Shown here: in pieces, positions 53,839 to 64,000 of the stretch
Layout of the letters: every line of letters begins with the position of its first letter
How positions within the stretch are numbered: the first letter of the stretch is position 1
DNA from: an uncultured Alphaproteobacteria bacterium
Lineage (GTDB): Bacteria > Pseudomonadota > Alphaproteobacteria > Methylaequorales > Methylaequoraceae
Direction of reading: 5' to 3'
Assembly (NCBI GenBank): GCA_902524895.1
Contig: CABZFH010000001.1
Location: forward strand, 122,876 to 186,875
DNA length: 64,000 nt
Notes under the pieces: generated by a model
Seen by the model: the letters and a program-made list of their open reading frames with translations, nothing else
Database searches by the model: none
What the model was told of the DNA's origin: nothing
Program-made: the position numbers and the translations under genes

Positions 53839-55710
53839 TTATCTAAAAAGATTATCAATTAATTTATCAAATAAGTTTTCTTCATTTTTTGTTTTATTTT
53901 GTTTCTTTATTTTATCACTCTTAATTGTTAAATTCTCATTTAATTTTGAAATTGGTTTATTTTCGTGAGCTTTTTTCATAAAATCAGACCATAATATTGC
54001 AGGTGCATTTCCTCCAGTAATTTTGCGCATAGGAGAATCGTCATCATTACCAAACCAAACGCCTGTAACCATGTCTGACGAAAAGCCAATAAACCAAGCA
54101 TCTCTTAAAGATTGACTGGTTCCTGTTTTGCCTGCAGCTGGCCTCCCAATTTTTGCGTTCTTTCCCGTTCCTGTTTTAATTGTTTCTTTTAGCATCCGAG
54201 TCATATCAAAAGTAATATTTTCTTCTAGTAATCTTCCTGGCCCAAAACCTTTTCTCAAATACAATAAATTTCCATCTACATCCTCAATTAATCTAACACC
54301 ATGAGTCCATACTCCATTTCCGCCGTTAGCTAAAACATTGTAAGCACCAGTAAGTTCTAATAAATTTACTTCTGAAGTTCCCAGCGCTAAAGATGGTGAA
54401 TTAATAAGTTTACTTTTAATACCTAAAGATTTTGCTTTTTTTATTACTTCTTCTCTACCAACACTTTCAGAAATTTTTACAGCAACGGTGTTTATAGATT
54501 TAGAAAAAGCTTCAGATATTGAAATATCTCCAAGAAACTCTTTTTTGTAATTTTCAGGTGACCAATCATCAACTGAAACCTCTGAATCTTCAATTTTATC
54601 ATCAGGTAAGAAACCGTTTTCTAAAGCAACTAGATAAACAAACAGTTTAAAAGCTGAACCTGGTTGACGTTGTGCTTGAGTTACCCTATTAAATTGTGAA
54701 TCACCATAATCTCTACCACCAACCATAGCTAAAACACCTCCGTTCAAGTCCAAAACTACAATTGCAGACTGATTTGCTGAAGGAAACTTTTTGGATATAC
54801 TTGAAATAGATTCCTCTGCCATTCTTTGAAGTTCTTTATCTAATGTAGTTCTAACTATCAAATCCTCATTAATTTCCCCAAGATAAGATCTTACTCTTGG
54901 TAAAAGCCAGTCCACGAAATAACGTGAGCTTTTGGGAGGTTCTGAAATATTCTTTTTTGAATCAGATATAAGTCTATAATTTTCAACGTCATTTAGATTG
55001 ATTAATGAATTATTAGCCATGTTTCTTAGCACTTTTTTTGTTCTCTTTTGGGAAAGTGTTGGGTTTGATATAGGATTATACTTTGAAGGCGCTTTAAGCA
55101 AACTTGCAATTAGAGCACTCTCGTATAAGTCCAGATCTTCCACCTTTTTGTTGAAATATTTTTCCGATGCTGCTTGCACTCCATAAGTACCAGAACCTAG
55201 ATATACTCTATTTAAATATATGCTCAATATTTGTTCTTTAGAAAAACGAAACTCCAACCACAAACTCAAAATCACTTCATGTAGTTTTCTTGTTATTGAA
55301 CGTTCTGGAGTTAAAAATAAGTTTTTCGCTAATTGCTGGGTAATTGTACTCCCACCTTGAATAATTCTTCTTGCTTTAAAGTTAACAAAGAAAGCTCTTG
55401 CTATTCCTCTTAAATCAACTCCTATATGATCAAAAAATCTTTTATCCTCTGTAACAATTACAGCATTGATTAAATCTTGAGGAAGTTGCTCGTAACTAAT
55501 CGATTGGCCATAAATGTCCCCAAATGAAGCTAGGATTCTACCTTCTCTATCTAAAAATGTAATACTTGGTTGTCTGGTAATCTGAATTGATTCTGTTTCA
55601 GGAAGATTTAAGAATGCCCATACAACAGTACCACCCAAAAAAATTGTAAGCCAGACACTAAATACAAATAACCATTTTAAAAAAATTAAAGAGAATATTT
55701 TTTTTTTCAT
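53839..55710 (-). CDS. Penicillin-binding protein 1A family (bifunctional transglycosylase/transpeptidase)
   Basis: Class A PBP building peptidoglycan. The 623 residues include one N-terminal membrane anchor (about 10-35), the GT51 domain with catalytic Glu88 (VTEDKRFFDHIGVD) and GGSTITQQLAKNLFL, and the transpeptidase domain with Ser352-x-x-Lys355 (QPGSAFKLF), SIN at 405-407 and KTGT at 528-531. It is shorter than E. coli PBP1A (850) and lacks the extra OB domain; closer in size to PBP2D-type enzymes. It converges on the Sco gene and precedes gyrB's end by 33 bases. Confidence 0.92.
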   Translation of the reverse strand: MKKKIFSLIFLKWLFVFSVWLTIFLGGTVVWAFLNLPETESIQITRQPSITFLDREGRILASFGDIYGQSISYEQLPQDLINAVIVTEDKRFFDHIGVDLRGIARAFFVNFKARRIIQGGSTITQQLAKNLFLTPERSITRKLHEVILSLWLEFRFSKEQILSIYLNRVYLGSGTYGVQAASEKYFNKKVEDLDLYESALIASLLKAPSKYNPISNPTLSQKRTKKVLRNMANNSLINLNDVENYRLISDSKKNISEPPKSSRYFVDWLLPRVRSYLGEINEDLIVRTTLDKELQRMAEESISSISKKFPSANQSAIVVLDLNGGVLAMVGGRDYGDSQFNRVTQAQRQPGSAFKLFVYLVALENGFLPDDKIEDSEVSVDDWSPENYKKEFLGDISISEAFSKSINTVAVKISESVGREEVIKKAKSLGIKSKLINSPSLALGTSEVNLLELTGAYNVLANGGNGVWTHGVRLIEDVDGNLLYLRKGFGPGRLLEENITFDMTRMLKETIKTGTGKNAKIGRPAAGKTGTSQSLRDAWFIGFSSDMVTGVWFGNDDDSPMRKITGGNAPAILWSDFMKKAHENKPISKLNENLTIKSDKIKKQNKTKNEENLFDKLIDNLFR

Positions 55711-55743
55711 TACTAAGTTTTTATGGAAAAACTAAAGATTCAA

Positions 55744-59357
<3,614 letters not shown>

Positions 59358-59363
59358 AAATTG

Positions 59364-60470
59364 TTAAGATCTCATTTGCATAATCAGATACAATGAGTTA
59401 GGTGAATTTTCAGATTTCAATATTGTCGGAGCTGTATTTTCAGAAAATGTCAATGAAACCTCACCTGCCTTTAAAACATTTAAAACATCAAGGATATATT
59501 TTGCATTAAAGTTAATGTTTATATTTGGTCCAGTATATTTTACTTTAATTTGTTCTGTTCCTGCAGATTTCTCTTGTCCAAAGGAACTTACAACACACAA
59601 ATCGTTTGAAATATCTAATTTTACGGTTCTAAATTTTTCCAAAGATACAGTAGATACTCTGTCAATTGTTTCAGAGAATGCATTGCAATCTGTTTTCATT
59701 ATTAAATTATTATTTTTTGGTATTACACTTTCATAATCAGGAAAAGATGCGTTTAAAAGCTTTGACGTAATAATCAAATTATCTATTGATAATTGTATTT
59801 TAGATTTAGATATCTTTAATTCAACTTTTTTATCAAATCCCTCAAGTAACTTTGATATCTCAAAAACAGCCTTTTTGGGAATAATAATTCCTTTAAAATC
59901 ATTGAGTTTTTCAGTTATCTTAGTTTGGCATCTGGAAAGTCTATGACCGTCAGTTGCTACCGAACTTAAGTTATCTAAAGTTTGATGTAAATAAATTCCG
60001 TTTAAATATTGCCTTGATTCGTCAATACCCATAGAAAATTTACAATTATTAATTAGATATGATAAATCTTTTGCATTAATAAGCATCTTATTGTCAAAAT
60101 CTTCGTTTTCCATAACCGGAAAATCTGCTGTTGACAAATACCCAATTGAAAACTTAGAGTCTCCAAAAAAAATAAAAACTTGTCCCGAATCCTTCTCTTC
60201 TCTTAAATCAATCTCAGAGTTATCAGGTGCTTTTCTTACAATGTCAAATAATAATTGTGATGGTACAGTTAATTCTCCTGATAAATTGATTTTTGCATCT
60301 ATCTTCTCAGAAATTTCTAGAGCTAAGTCTGTAGCTGTAATTTCAATGCAACTTTCAAAAGTTTTTATTCTTACATTCGAAAGAATCGGTATTGTATTCC
60401 TTTTTTCAACGACACTTTGAAAATGACTTAAACACGAGTAAAGATTTTTTTTTGATACACTAAAATCCAT
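59364..60470 (-). CDS. dnaN: DNA polymerase III subunit beta (sliding clamp)
   Basis: Ring-shaped clamp tethering the replicative polymerase. The 368 residues form three similar clamp domains: SHFQSVVEKRNTIPILSNVR (about 15-34), YLNGIYLHQTLDNLSSVATD followed by GHRLS (about 144-168), and the third with the C-terminal NSLYLIMQMRS replacing the common PMR ending by QMR. It begins one base after the dnaA stop and ends six before recF. Confidence 0.95.
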   Translation of the reverse strand: MDFSVSKKNLYSCLSHFQSVVEKRNTIPILSNVRIKTFESCIEITATDLALEISEKIDAKINLSGELTVPSQLLFDIVRKAPDNSEIDLREEKDSGQVFIFFGDSKFSIGYLSTADFPVMENEDFDNKMLINAKDLSYLINNCKFSMGIDESRQYLNGIYLHQTLDNLSSVATDGHRLSRCQTKITEKLNDFKGIIIPKKAVFEISKLLEGFDKKVELKISKSKIQLSIDNLIITSKLLNASFPDYESVIPKNNNLIMKTDCNAFSETIDRVSTVSLEKFRTVKLDISNDLCVVSSFGQEKSAGTEQIKVKYTGPNININFNAKYILDVLNVLKAGEVSLTFSENTAPTILKSENSPNSLYLIMQMRS

Positions 60471-60471
60471 A

Positions 60472-61866
60472 TCAAGATTCTAACATCCTTATAAGAAGCT
60501 CAACATCTTCATCGAGGCTTACATCATGATTTCTTAGCTCTTCAACTTTCTTCACAGCATGAATCACTGTTGTATGATCTCTATTTCCAAACCTTCTCCC
60601 AATTTCGGGTAAGGATCGAGAAGTTAAGTTTTTTGATAGGTACATAGCTATCTGCCTCGGTCTCACAACTGTTCTAGAGCGTCTAGCAGAGCTCATATCT
60701 GACATCTTGACATTAAAATGTTCCGAAACTTTTTTTTGAATCTGCTCAATGTTAACTTTTCTTTGAGACGATTTAAGAAGATCACGTAATAAATCATGAG
60801 TCATTTCGATGTTAATTTCTTTTCCAACTAAAGACGAAAATGCAGTTATTCTATTAAGAGCTCCTTCTAATTCTCTAACATTAGTGGTAATTTTATGGGC
60901 TAAAAATTCCAGTACATTCTCTGGAATTTTTGTATCGACCTTTTCAGCCTTTGCTTGCAAAATGCTTAATCTAAGTTCATATGTTAAAGGATGAATATCC
61001 GCAACCAAACCCCAACCGAGTCTAGATCTCATTCTTTCCTCTATACCTTCTAAATCTTGAGGGGATTTGTCCGCAGAAATTATTAATTGTTTATTTTGAT
61101 CAACTAATGCATTAAAGGTATGAAAAAATTCTTCTTGTGTAGACTCTTTTCCAGAAATAAACTGTACGTCATCGATCATTAAAACATCAACAGTTCTAAA
61201 CTGCTCTTTAAAAGCAACTGTATCTTTAAATCTCAAAGCTTTAATAAAGTGATACATAAATTTTTCCGCAGATAAATATATCACCCTTCTAACTGGATTC
61301 ATTCTCTTGATTTCATGAGCAATAGCATGCATTAAATGAGTTTTTCCCAGACCAACACCTCCATAAAGGAATAAAGGATTAAAAGGGACGTCTTGAGATT
61401 CCGCTACTCTTCTGGCTGCTGCGAAAGCTAGCTCATTGGGTTTTCCTACTATAAAATTTGAAAATGTGAATCTTTGATCTAAGTTCGCTCCAATGTTTTC
61501 ACTTAAATCATAACTTTTGGAAACTTTCTTATTTTGAGTCGAAACATCAACTTGTTTTGAACTATATGTAATTGAGTTGTCCTGATCAGATTTGGCTTTA
61601 ACAATTACAAGCTTAAATTTAGTTATACTCTTGTTTTGGTTTAACCAATAATCTTTTAATAAATCAAAATATTCACCATTAATTCTAGTTTTAATAAATT
61701 GATTCGGAACACTTAAAGTTAAAATTCCAGAATCAAAACTTATTAAGCTAATTGGTTTAAACCAACTCTTAAATAGTGCATCACCAACTTTTTGTCTTAT
61801 TTTGCCTCTCACAGCTGCCCATTGGGCCTGTATCTCATTAAAATGATATTCCTCGGATTCTCCCAT
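60472..61866 (-). CDS. dnaA: Chromosomal replication initiator protein DnaA
   Basis: Opens oriC for replication. From the ATG at 61864-61866 it has 464 residues: domain I (IQAQWAAVRGKIRQKVGDAL), AAA+ domain with Walker A GGVGLGKTHLMHAI (about 169-182), NAFAAA-like ELAFAAARRVAE, Walker B VLMIDDVQFISGKEST, and domain IV with RRSRTVVRPRQIAMYLSKNL and the DnaA-box signature FGNRDHTTVIHAVKKVEEL. The frame runs on to a TTG at 61905, but that overlaps the rhodanese gene, whose stop is two bases upstream of the chosen ATG. Confidence 0.96.
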   Translation of the reverse strand: MGESEEYHFNEIQAQWAAVRGKIRQKVGDALFKSWFKPISLISFDSGILTLSVPNQFIKTRINGEYFDLLKDYWLNQNKSITKFKLVIVKAKSDQDNSITYSSKQVDVSTQNKKVSKSYDLSENIGANLDQRFTFSNFIVGKPNELAFAAARRVAESQDVPFNPLFLYGGVGLGKTHLMHAIAHEIKRMNPVRRVIYLSAEKFMYHFIKALRFKDTVAFKEQFRTVDVLMIDDVQFISGKESTQEEFFHTFNALVDQNKQLIISADKSPQDLEGIEERMRSRLGWGLVADIHPLTYELRLSILQAKAEKVDTKIPENVLEFLAHKITTNVRELEGALNRITAFSSLVGKEINIEMTHDLLRDLLKSSQRKVNIEQIQKKVSEHFNVKMSDMSSARRSRTVVRPRQIAMYLSKNLTSRSLPEIGRRFGNRDHTTVIHAVKKVEELRNHDVSLDEDVELLIRMLES

Positions 61867-61868
61867 TG

Positions 61869-62294
61869 TCAACCTTGTCTCCAAGGCAGCTTGGAAAATT
61901 TCCAACCTGAGGAATTAGATCTGTGTTCATTTTGATTATGAATACCTTCGAAACCATCCTGACAATTATAACAATTCTTATAACCTTTTGAAGTTAAAAA
62001 CTCTGCTGCAGATTTAGATCTTCCACCTGATCTACATATCAGTATTATTTTACTATCTTTATTTGCAGGTGAATCTTGAACTTCATTGAGAAAATTTTCA
62101 TTAATCAACATTGATGGGTATAACTGCCACTCAATAAAAATAGGCTTTTTATTTAAATCCTCAAGTTTTGGGATGCCAACAAATTGCCATTCTGGTTGAG
62201 TTCTACAATCAATTAAGAAACTTTCTTTTTCTTTAGAAAGAAGGTCCCAACTTTCTAACGGAGTTAGGTCTCCAGCGTAATCAAGTTTAGACAT
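61869..62294 (-). CDS. Rhodanese-like domain protein
   Basis: 141 residues, single rhodanese domain. The active-site loop is ILICRSGGRSKSAAEFL with the catalytic cysteine (CRSGGRS), and the N-terminus has LTPLESWDLL and FLIDCRTQPEWQFVGIP. Substrate unknown; small rhodaneses relay sulfane sulfur. The ATG at 62292-62294 has GGAGGATA directly upstream, so I prefer it over the longer frame from 62345. It is inserted between rpsT and dnaA, where many Alphaproteobacteria have only intergenic DNA. Confidence 0.87.
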   Translation of the reverse strand: MSKLDYAGDLTPLESWDLLSKEKESFLIDCRTQPEWQFVGIPKLEDLNKKPIFIEWQLYPSMLINENFLNEVQDSPANKDSKIILICRSGGRSKSAAEFLTSKGYKNCYNCQDGFEGIHNQNEHRSNSSGWKFSKLPWRQG

Positions 62295-62369
62295 TATCCT
62301 CCAACAATTAAAATAATAGATTAACTCATTTAAAAATTGAATCAATAAGCAAATGTCAATTTAATTGCT

Positions 62370-62633
62370 TTATTTAATATTTTTAATCTTTTTAGACATT
62401 CTTGACAAAATTCTAGAGACAGTGTTCTTCTTAAAAAGGCCTGTATTGACTGACTTAGAAAGGGTAGGCTCAAGCTTAGAAAATAAGTTTTTTGCCTGTT
62501 CAGAATCTTTATTATTGATCTTAAGAGTTAAATTCTTAATCATACTCTTAAGGCGTGATCTCTTAATTTTATTAACTTCAGAACGTCTTATATTTTGCAA
62601 GATTCTTTTTTTTGCAGATTTTATATTAGCCAT
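62370..62633 (-). CDS. rpsT: 30S ribosomal protein S20
   Basis: Small-subunit protein contacting 16S rRNA. The 87 residues are highly basic with ANIKSAKKRILQNIRRSEVN at the start, NKIKRSRLKSMIKNLT, and the C-terminal KNTVSRILSRMSKKIKN, the S20 pattern. It lies 59 bases after the unknown secreted-protein gene and 75 before the rhodanese start, so it may have its own promoter. rpsT next to dnaA is the usual alphaproteobacterial context. Confidence 0.95.
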   Translation of the reverse strand: MANIKSAKKRILQNIRRSEVNKIKRSRLKSMIKNLTLKINNKDSEQAKNLFSKLEPTLSKSVNTGLFKKNTVSRILSRMSKKIKNIK

Positions 62634-62692
62634 AATTCAATTTCCTTGGTATGTATACTCCGACGAAAACATTAGGTCAAGAAGAAGAAAAA

Positions 62693-63046
62693 TTATTTAG
62701 GCTTTATTTTAACTGTTAGATAAACTTTTTTATTTTTTGTTTCATATTCTAAATTCAAAATTTCGGAGTCTCTAACATACTTTTTTTTATTAATCATTTT
62801 CCAGCCAAAATTTGGAAGTATATTTTCGTAATAGTCTTTGACTTCACCAAGATTAACGGTTCCAAATAAATTGACTGTAACTAACCTGCTATCTGCTTTA
62901 TCAAAAATAATTAAATTATCTTCATCAACCTCTAATGAATCAAAAATAGGTAGATCTTCAATTCCTGTTATAAACTTTATTTCGCTATGAAGTTTAAATG
63001 ACAAAACAAGAGTAATTAGTATATAAACAAAGTTAAGTTTTTTCAT
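62693..63046 (-). CDS. Secreted protein of unknown function
   Basis: 117 residues, not recognised. A signal peptide is likely (about 1-22, MKKLNFVYILITLVLSFKLH). The mature part reads as a small alpha-beta domain: GIEDLPIFDSLEVDEDNLII, FDKADSRLVTVNLFG, VKDYYENILPNFGWKMINKK, and two final strands. The YYENILPNFGW helix resembles the LP-x-x-GW segment of several small periplasmic proteins, but I cannot name a family. The ATG overlaps the mutM stop (ATGA), so it is coupled to mutM; a TTG three codons upstream is less likely. Confidence 0.65.
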   Translation of the reverse strand: MKKLNFVYILITLVLSFKLHSEIKFITGIEDLPIFDSLEVDEDNLIIFDKADSRLVTVNLFGTVNLGEVKDYYENILPNFGWKMINKKKYVRDSEILNLEYETKNKKVYLTVKIKPK

Positions 63047-63861
63047 TTTTGACAATTATTACAAAAAAAAGTTGATCTTCCACTAATATAAATTTTTTTT
63101 ATTTTTACTTTATCTTTACAAATATAACAACTTTTGTTCTCACGGTTATAAACTTTTAATCTATTTTTAAAATAACCTAGTTTTCCATCTGGGTTTTTAA
63201 AATCCCTAAGACTTGTACCACCAAGTTTTATGGCTTTGCTTAAAATTTTTTTAGTTGATATTACTAACTTTTTAGTTTCTGCAATATTTACATCTTTGGT
63301 ATTCCTAAAAGGTGAGATATTTGAGTCAAATAAGATTTCAGAACAATAAATGTTTCCTAATCCAGCTATATTGGCTTGGTTCATCAAAAAATTTTTAATA
63401 CTTTGATTTTTATTTTTTATTTTTTCCGTTACATATTTTTCGTTAAAACTTCTCAACAATGGGTCGATTCCCAATCTAATTAAATGATCTGATTTTGAAT
63501 ATTCATATTCTGAATAATATTTAATAAACCCAAATCTTCTAACATCATTGTAGGTTAAAAAAAAATCTTTAAATGTGAAAATAAGATGATCATGTTTTTG
63601 AATCATATATTTTTTTTGAATTTTAAAAAATCCTGTCATGCCTAGATGCATCAAAATTTTATCTCCTGAATTAATTTCAAAAATTAGATACTTTCCCATT
63701 CTATTGATTTTTTTTATATATTTTTTTTCAATTTTTTTAATATTATATGGAATTTCGAATCTTAATTTTTTACTTTTTAAAGAAACTTTAAGAATTTTGC
63801 ATTTTAATAATCTGTCGCTTAATGCTATTCTAATGGTCTCAACTTCAGGTAACTCAGGCAT
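63043..63861 (-). CDS. mutM: Formamidopyrimidine-DNA glycosylase
   Basis: Removes 8-oxoguanine and FaPy lesions. The start must be the ATG at 63859-63861, because the enzyme needs Pro2 and Glu3 as its N-terminal nucleophile and acid (MPELPEVETIR); 272 residues result. Also visible: the beta-finger lysine region in INRMGKYLIFEI, the helix-two-turn-helix (NFLMNQANIAGLGNIYCSEI), and the C-terminal zinc finger (CYICKDK and FFCNNCQK). It diverges from ubiE with start codons that overlap by two bases, leaving no intergenic space. Confidence 0.95.
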   Translation of the reverse strand: MPELPEVETIRIALSDRLLKCKILKVSLKSKKLRFEIPYNIKKIEKKYIKKINRMGKYLIFEINSGDKILMHLGMTGFFKIQKKYMIQKHDHLIFTFKDFFLTYNDVRRFGFIKYYSEYEYSKSDHLIRLGIDPLLRSFNEKYVTEKIKNKNQSIKNFLMNQANIAGLGNIYCSEILFDSNISPFRNTKDVNIAETKKLVISTKKILSKAIKLGGTSLRDFKNPDGKLGYFKNRLKVYNRENKSCYICKDKVKIKKIYISGRSTFFCNNCQK

Positions 63862-64000
63862 GATGAAAAATTCAAATTTAAATTTAAAAAATATAACATC
63901 TAAAGAAAAAAGAAACCTAGTAAAAAATGTTTTCACTGAAGTTTCTAAAAACTATGATTTTATGAACGATTTAATGTCATTTGGGCTTCATAGATTATGG
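63860..64000 (+). CDS. ubiE: Ubiquinone/menaquinone biosynthesis C-methyltransferase UbiE, 5' part
   Basis: SAM-dependent C-methyltransferase of quinone synthesis; only the first 47 codons are in the window. After a polar N-terminus the family's opening pattern appears: KRNLVKNVFTEVSKNYDFMN and DLMSFGLHRLW, matching UbiE/COQ5. The start is the ATG at 63860 or that at 63863. mutM-ubiE divergence is standard in Alphaproteobacteria, which supports the call. Confidence 0.9.
   Translation, partial: MMKNSNLNLKNITSKEKRNLVKNVFTEVSKNYDFMNDLMSFGLHRLW

Overview
The window is a compact, strongly A+T-rich stretch of a proteobacterial chromosome. Gene order points to Alphaproteobacteria: rnd-kdsD-lptC-lptA-lptB-hpf-ptsN; aroA-cmk-rpsA-sppA-ihfB-lapA-pyrF-trpF-trpB-trpA-accD-folC; tsaE-amgK-murU; hprK-rapZ-EIIA-HPr/EI-ahcY; and mutM-rpsT-dnaA-dnaN-recF-gyrB. 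Short proteins, tiny or negative intergenic gaps, interlocked stop codons and the lack of IS elements, phage modules and CRISPR arrays suggest a streamlined free-living marine lineage (SAR11-like, HIMB59-like or AEGEAN-169-like). That placement is inference; no rRNA is present to test it.

Layout. 1-3724 (minus): thrS, infC, rpmI, rplT and the start of pheS. 3769-7629 (minus): two glycosyltransferases, an SDR enzyme and a LysR regulator that diverges from uppP across a palindromic operator-like site. 8518-9477: NDUFA9-like SDR. 9546-14328 (plus): RNase D, Kdo precursor isomerase, LPS export (LptC/A/B), hibernation factor and PtsN. 14312-15616 (minus): DUF1150, Hsp20, tRNA-Ala(GGC) and a TIGR02300 protein. 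15669-26306 (plus): a long aroA-to-folC run for aromatic amino acids, translation, DNA architecture, pyrimidine, tryptophan, fatty acid and folate metabolism. 26303-30264 (minus): thioredoxin, exonuclease I, MurU/AmgK recycling pair and TsaE. 30318-36842: ferredoxin/flavodoxin-NADP reductase, then minus-strand SAH hydrolase and a regulatory PTS (HPr-EI fusion, EIIA-Man, RapZ, HprK) plus a copper chaperone. 36891-40659: HugZ-like protein, DNA polymerase I and a 47-residue complex-I-type zinc protein.

40737-43297 is the only accessory-looking stretch: an ABC ATPase without a permease, a small secreted protein, an integrase-like protein lacking a catalytic domain, and two very small ORFs. A POT transporter and tRNA-Arg(TCG) follow. 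44697-55710 mixes envelope genes (HldE, UDP-glucuronate decarboxylase, PBP1A, SYLF, DUF2141), small membrane proteins, a CbiX-like chelatase, a degenerate tetrapyrrole methylase and Sco. 55744-63861 (minus) holds gyrB, recF, dnaN, dnaA, a rhodanese, rpsT, an unknown secreted protein and mutM. ubiE starts at 63860 and leaves the window.

No gene-free stretch exceeds 300 bases; the largest gap, 15006-15286, contains a tRNA and the hsp20 upstream region. I see no complete new defence or mobile system. The best leads are the HPr-EI fusion PTS, the degenerate methylase beside a chelatase, the integrase-derived protein, the probable homopolymer frameshift in lapA, and the interlocked convergent stop codons.
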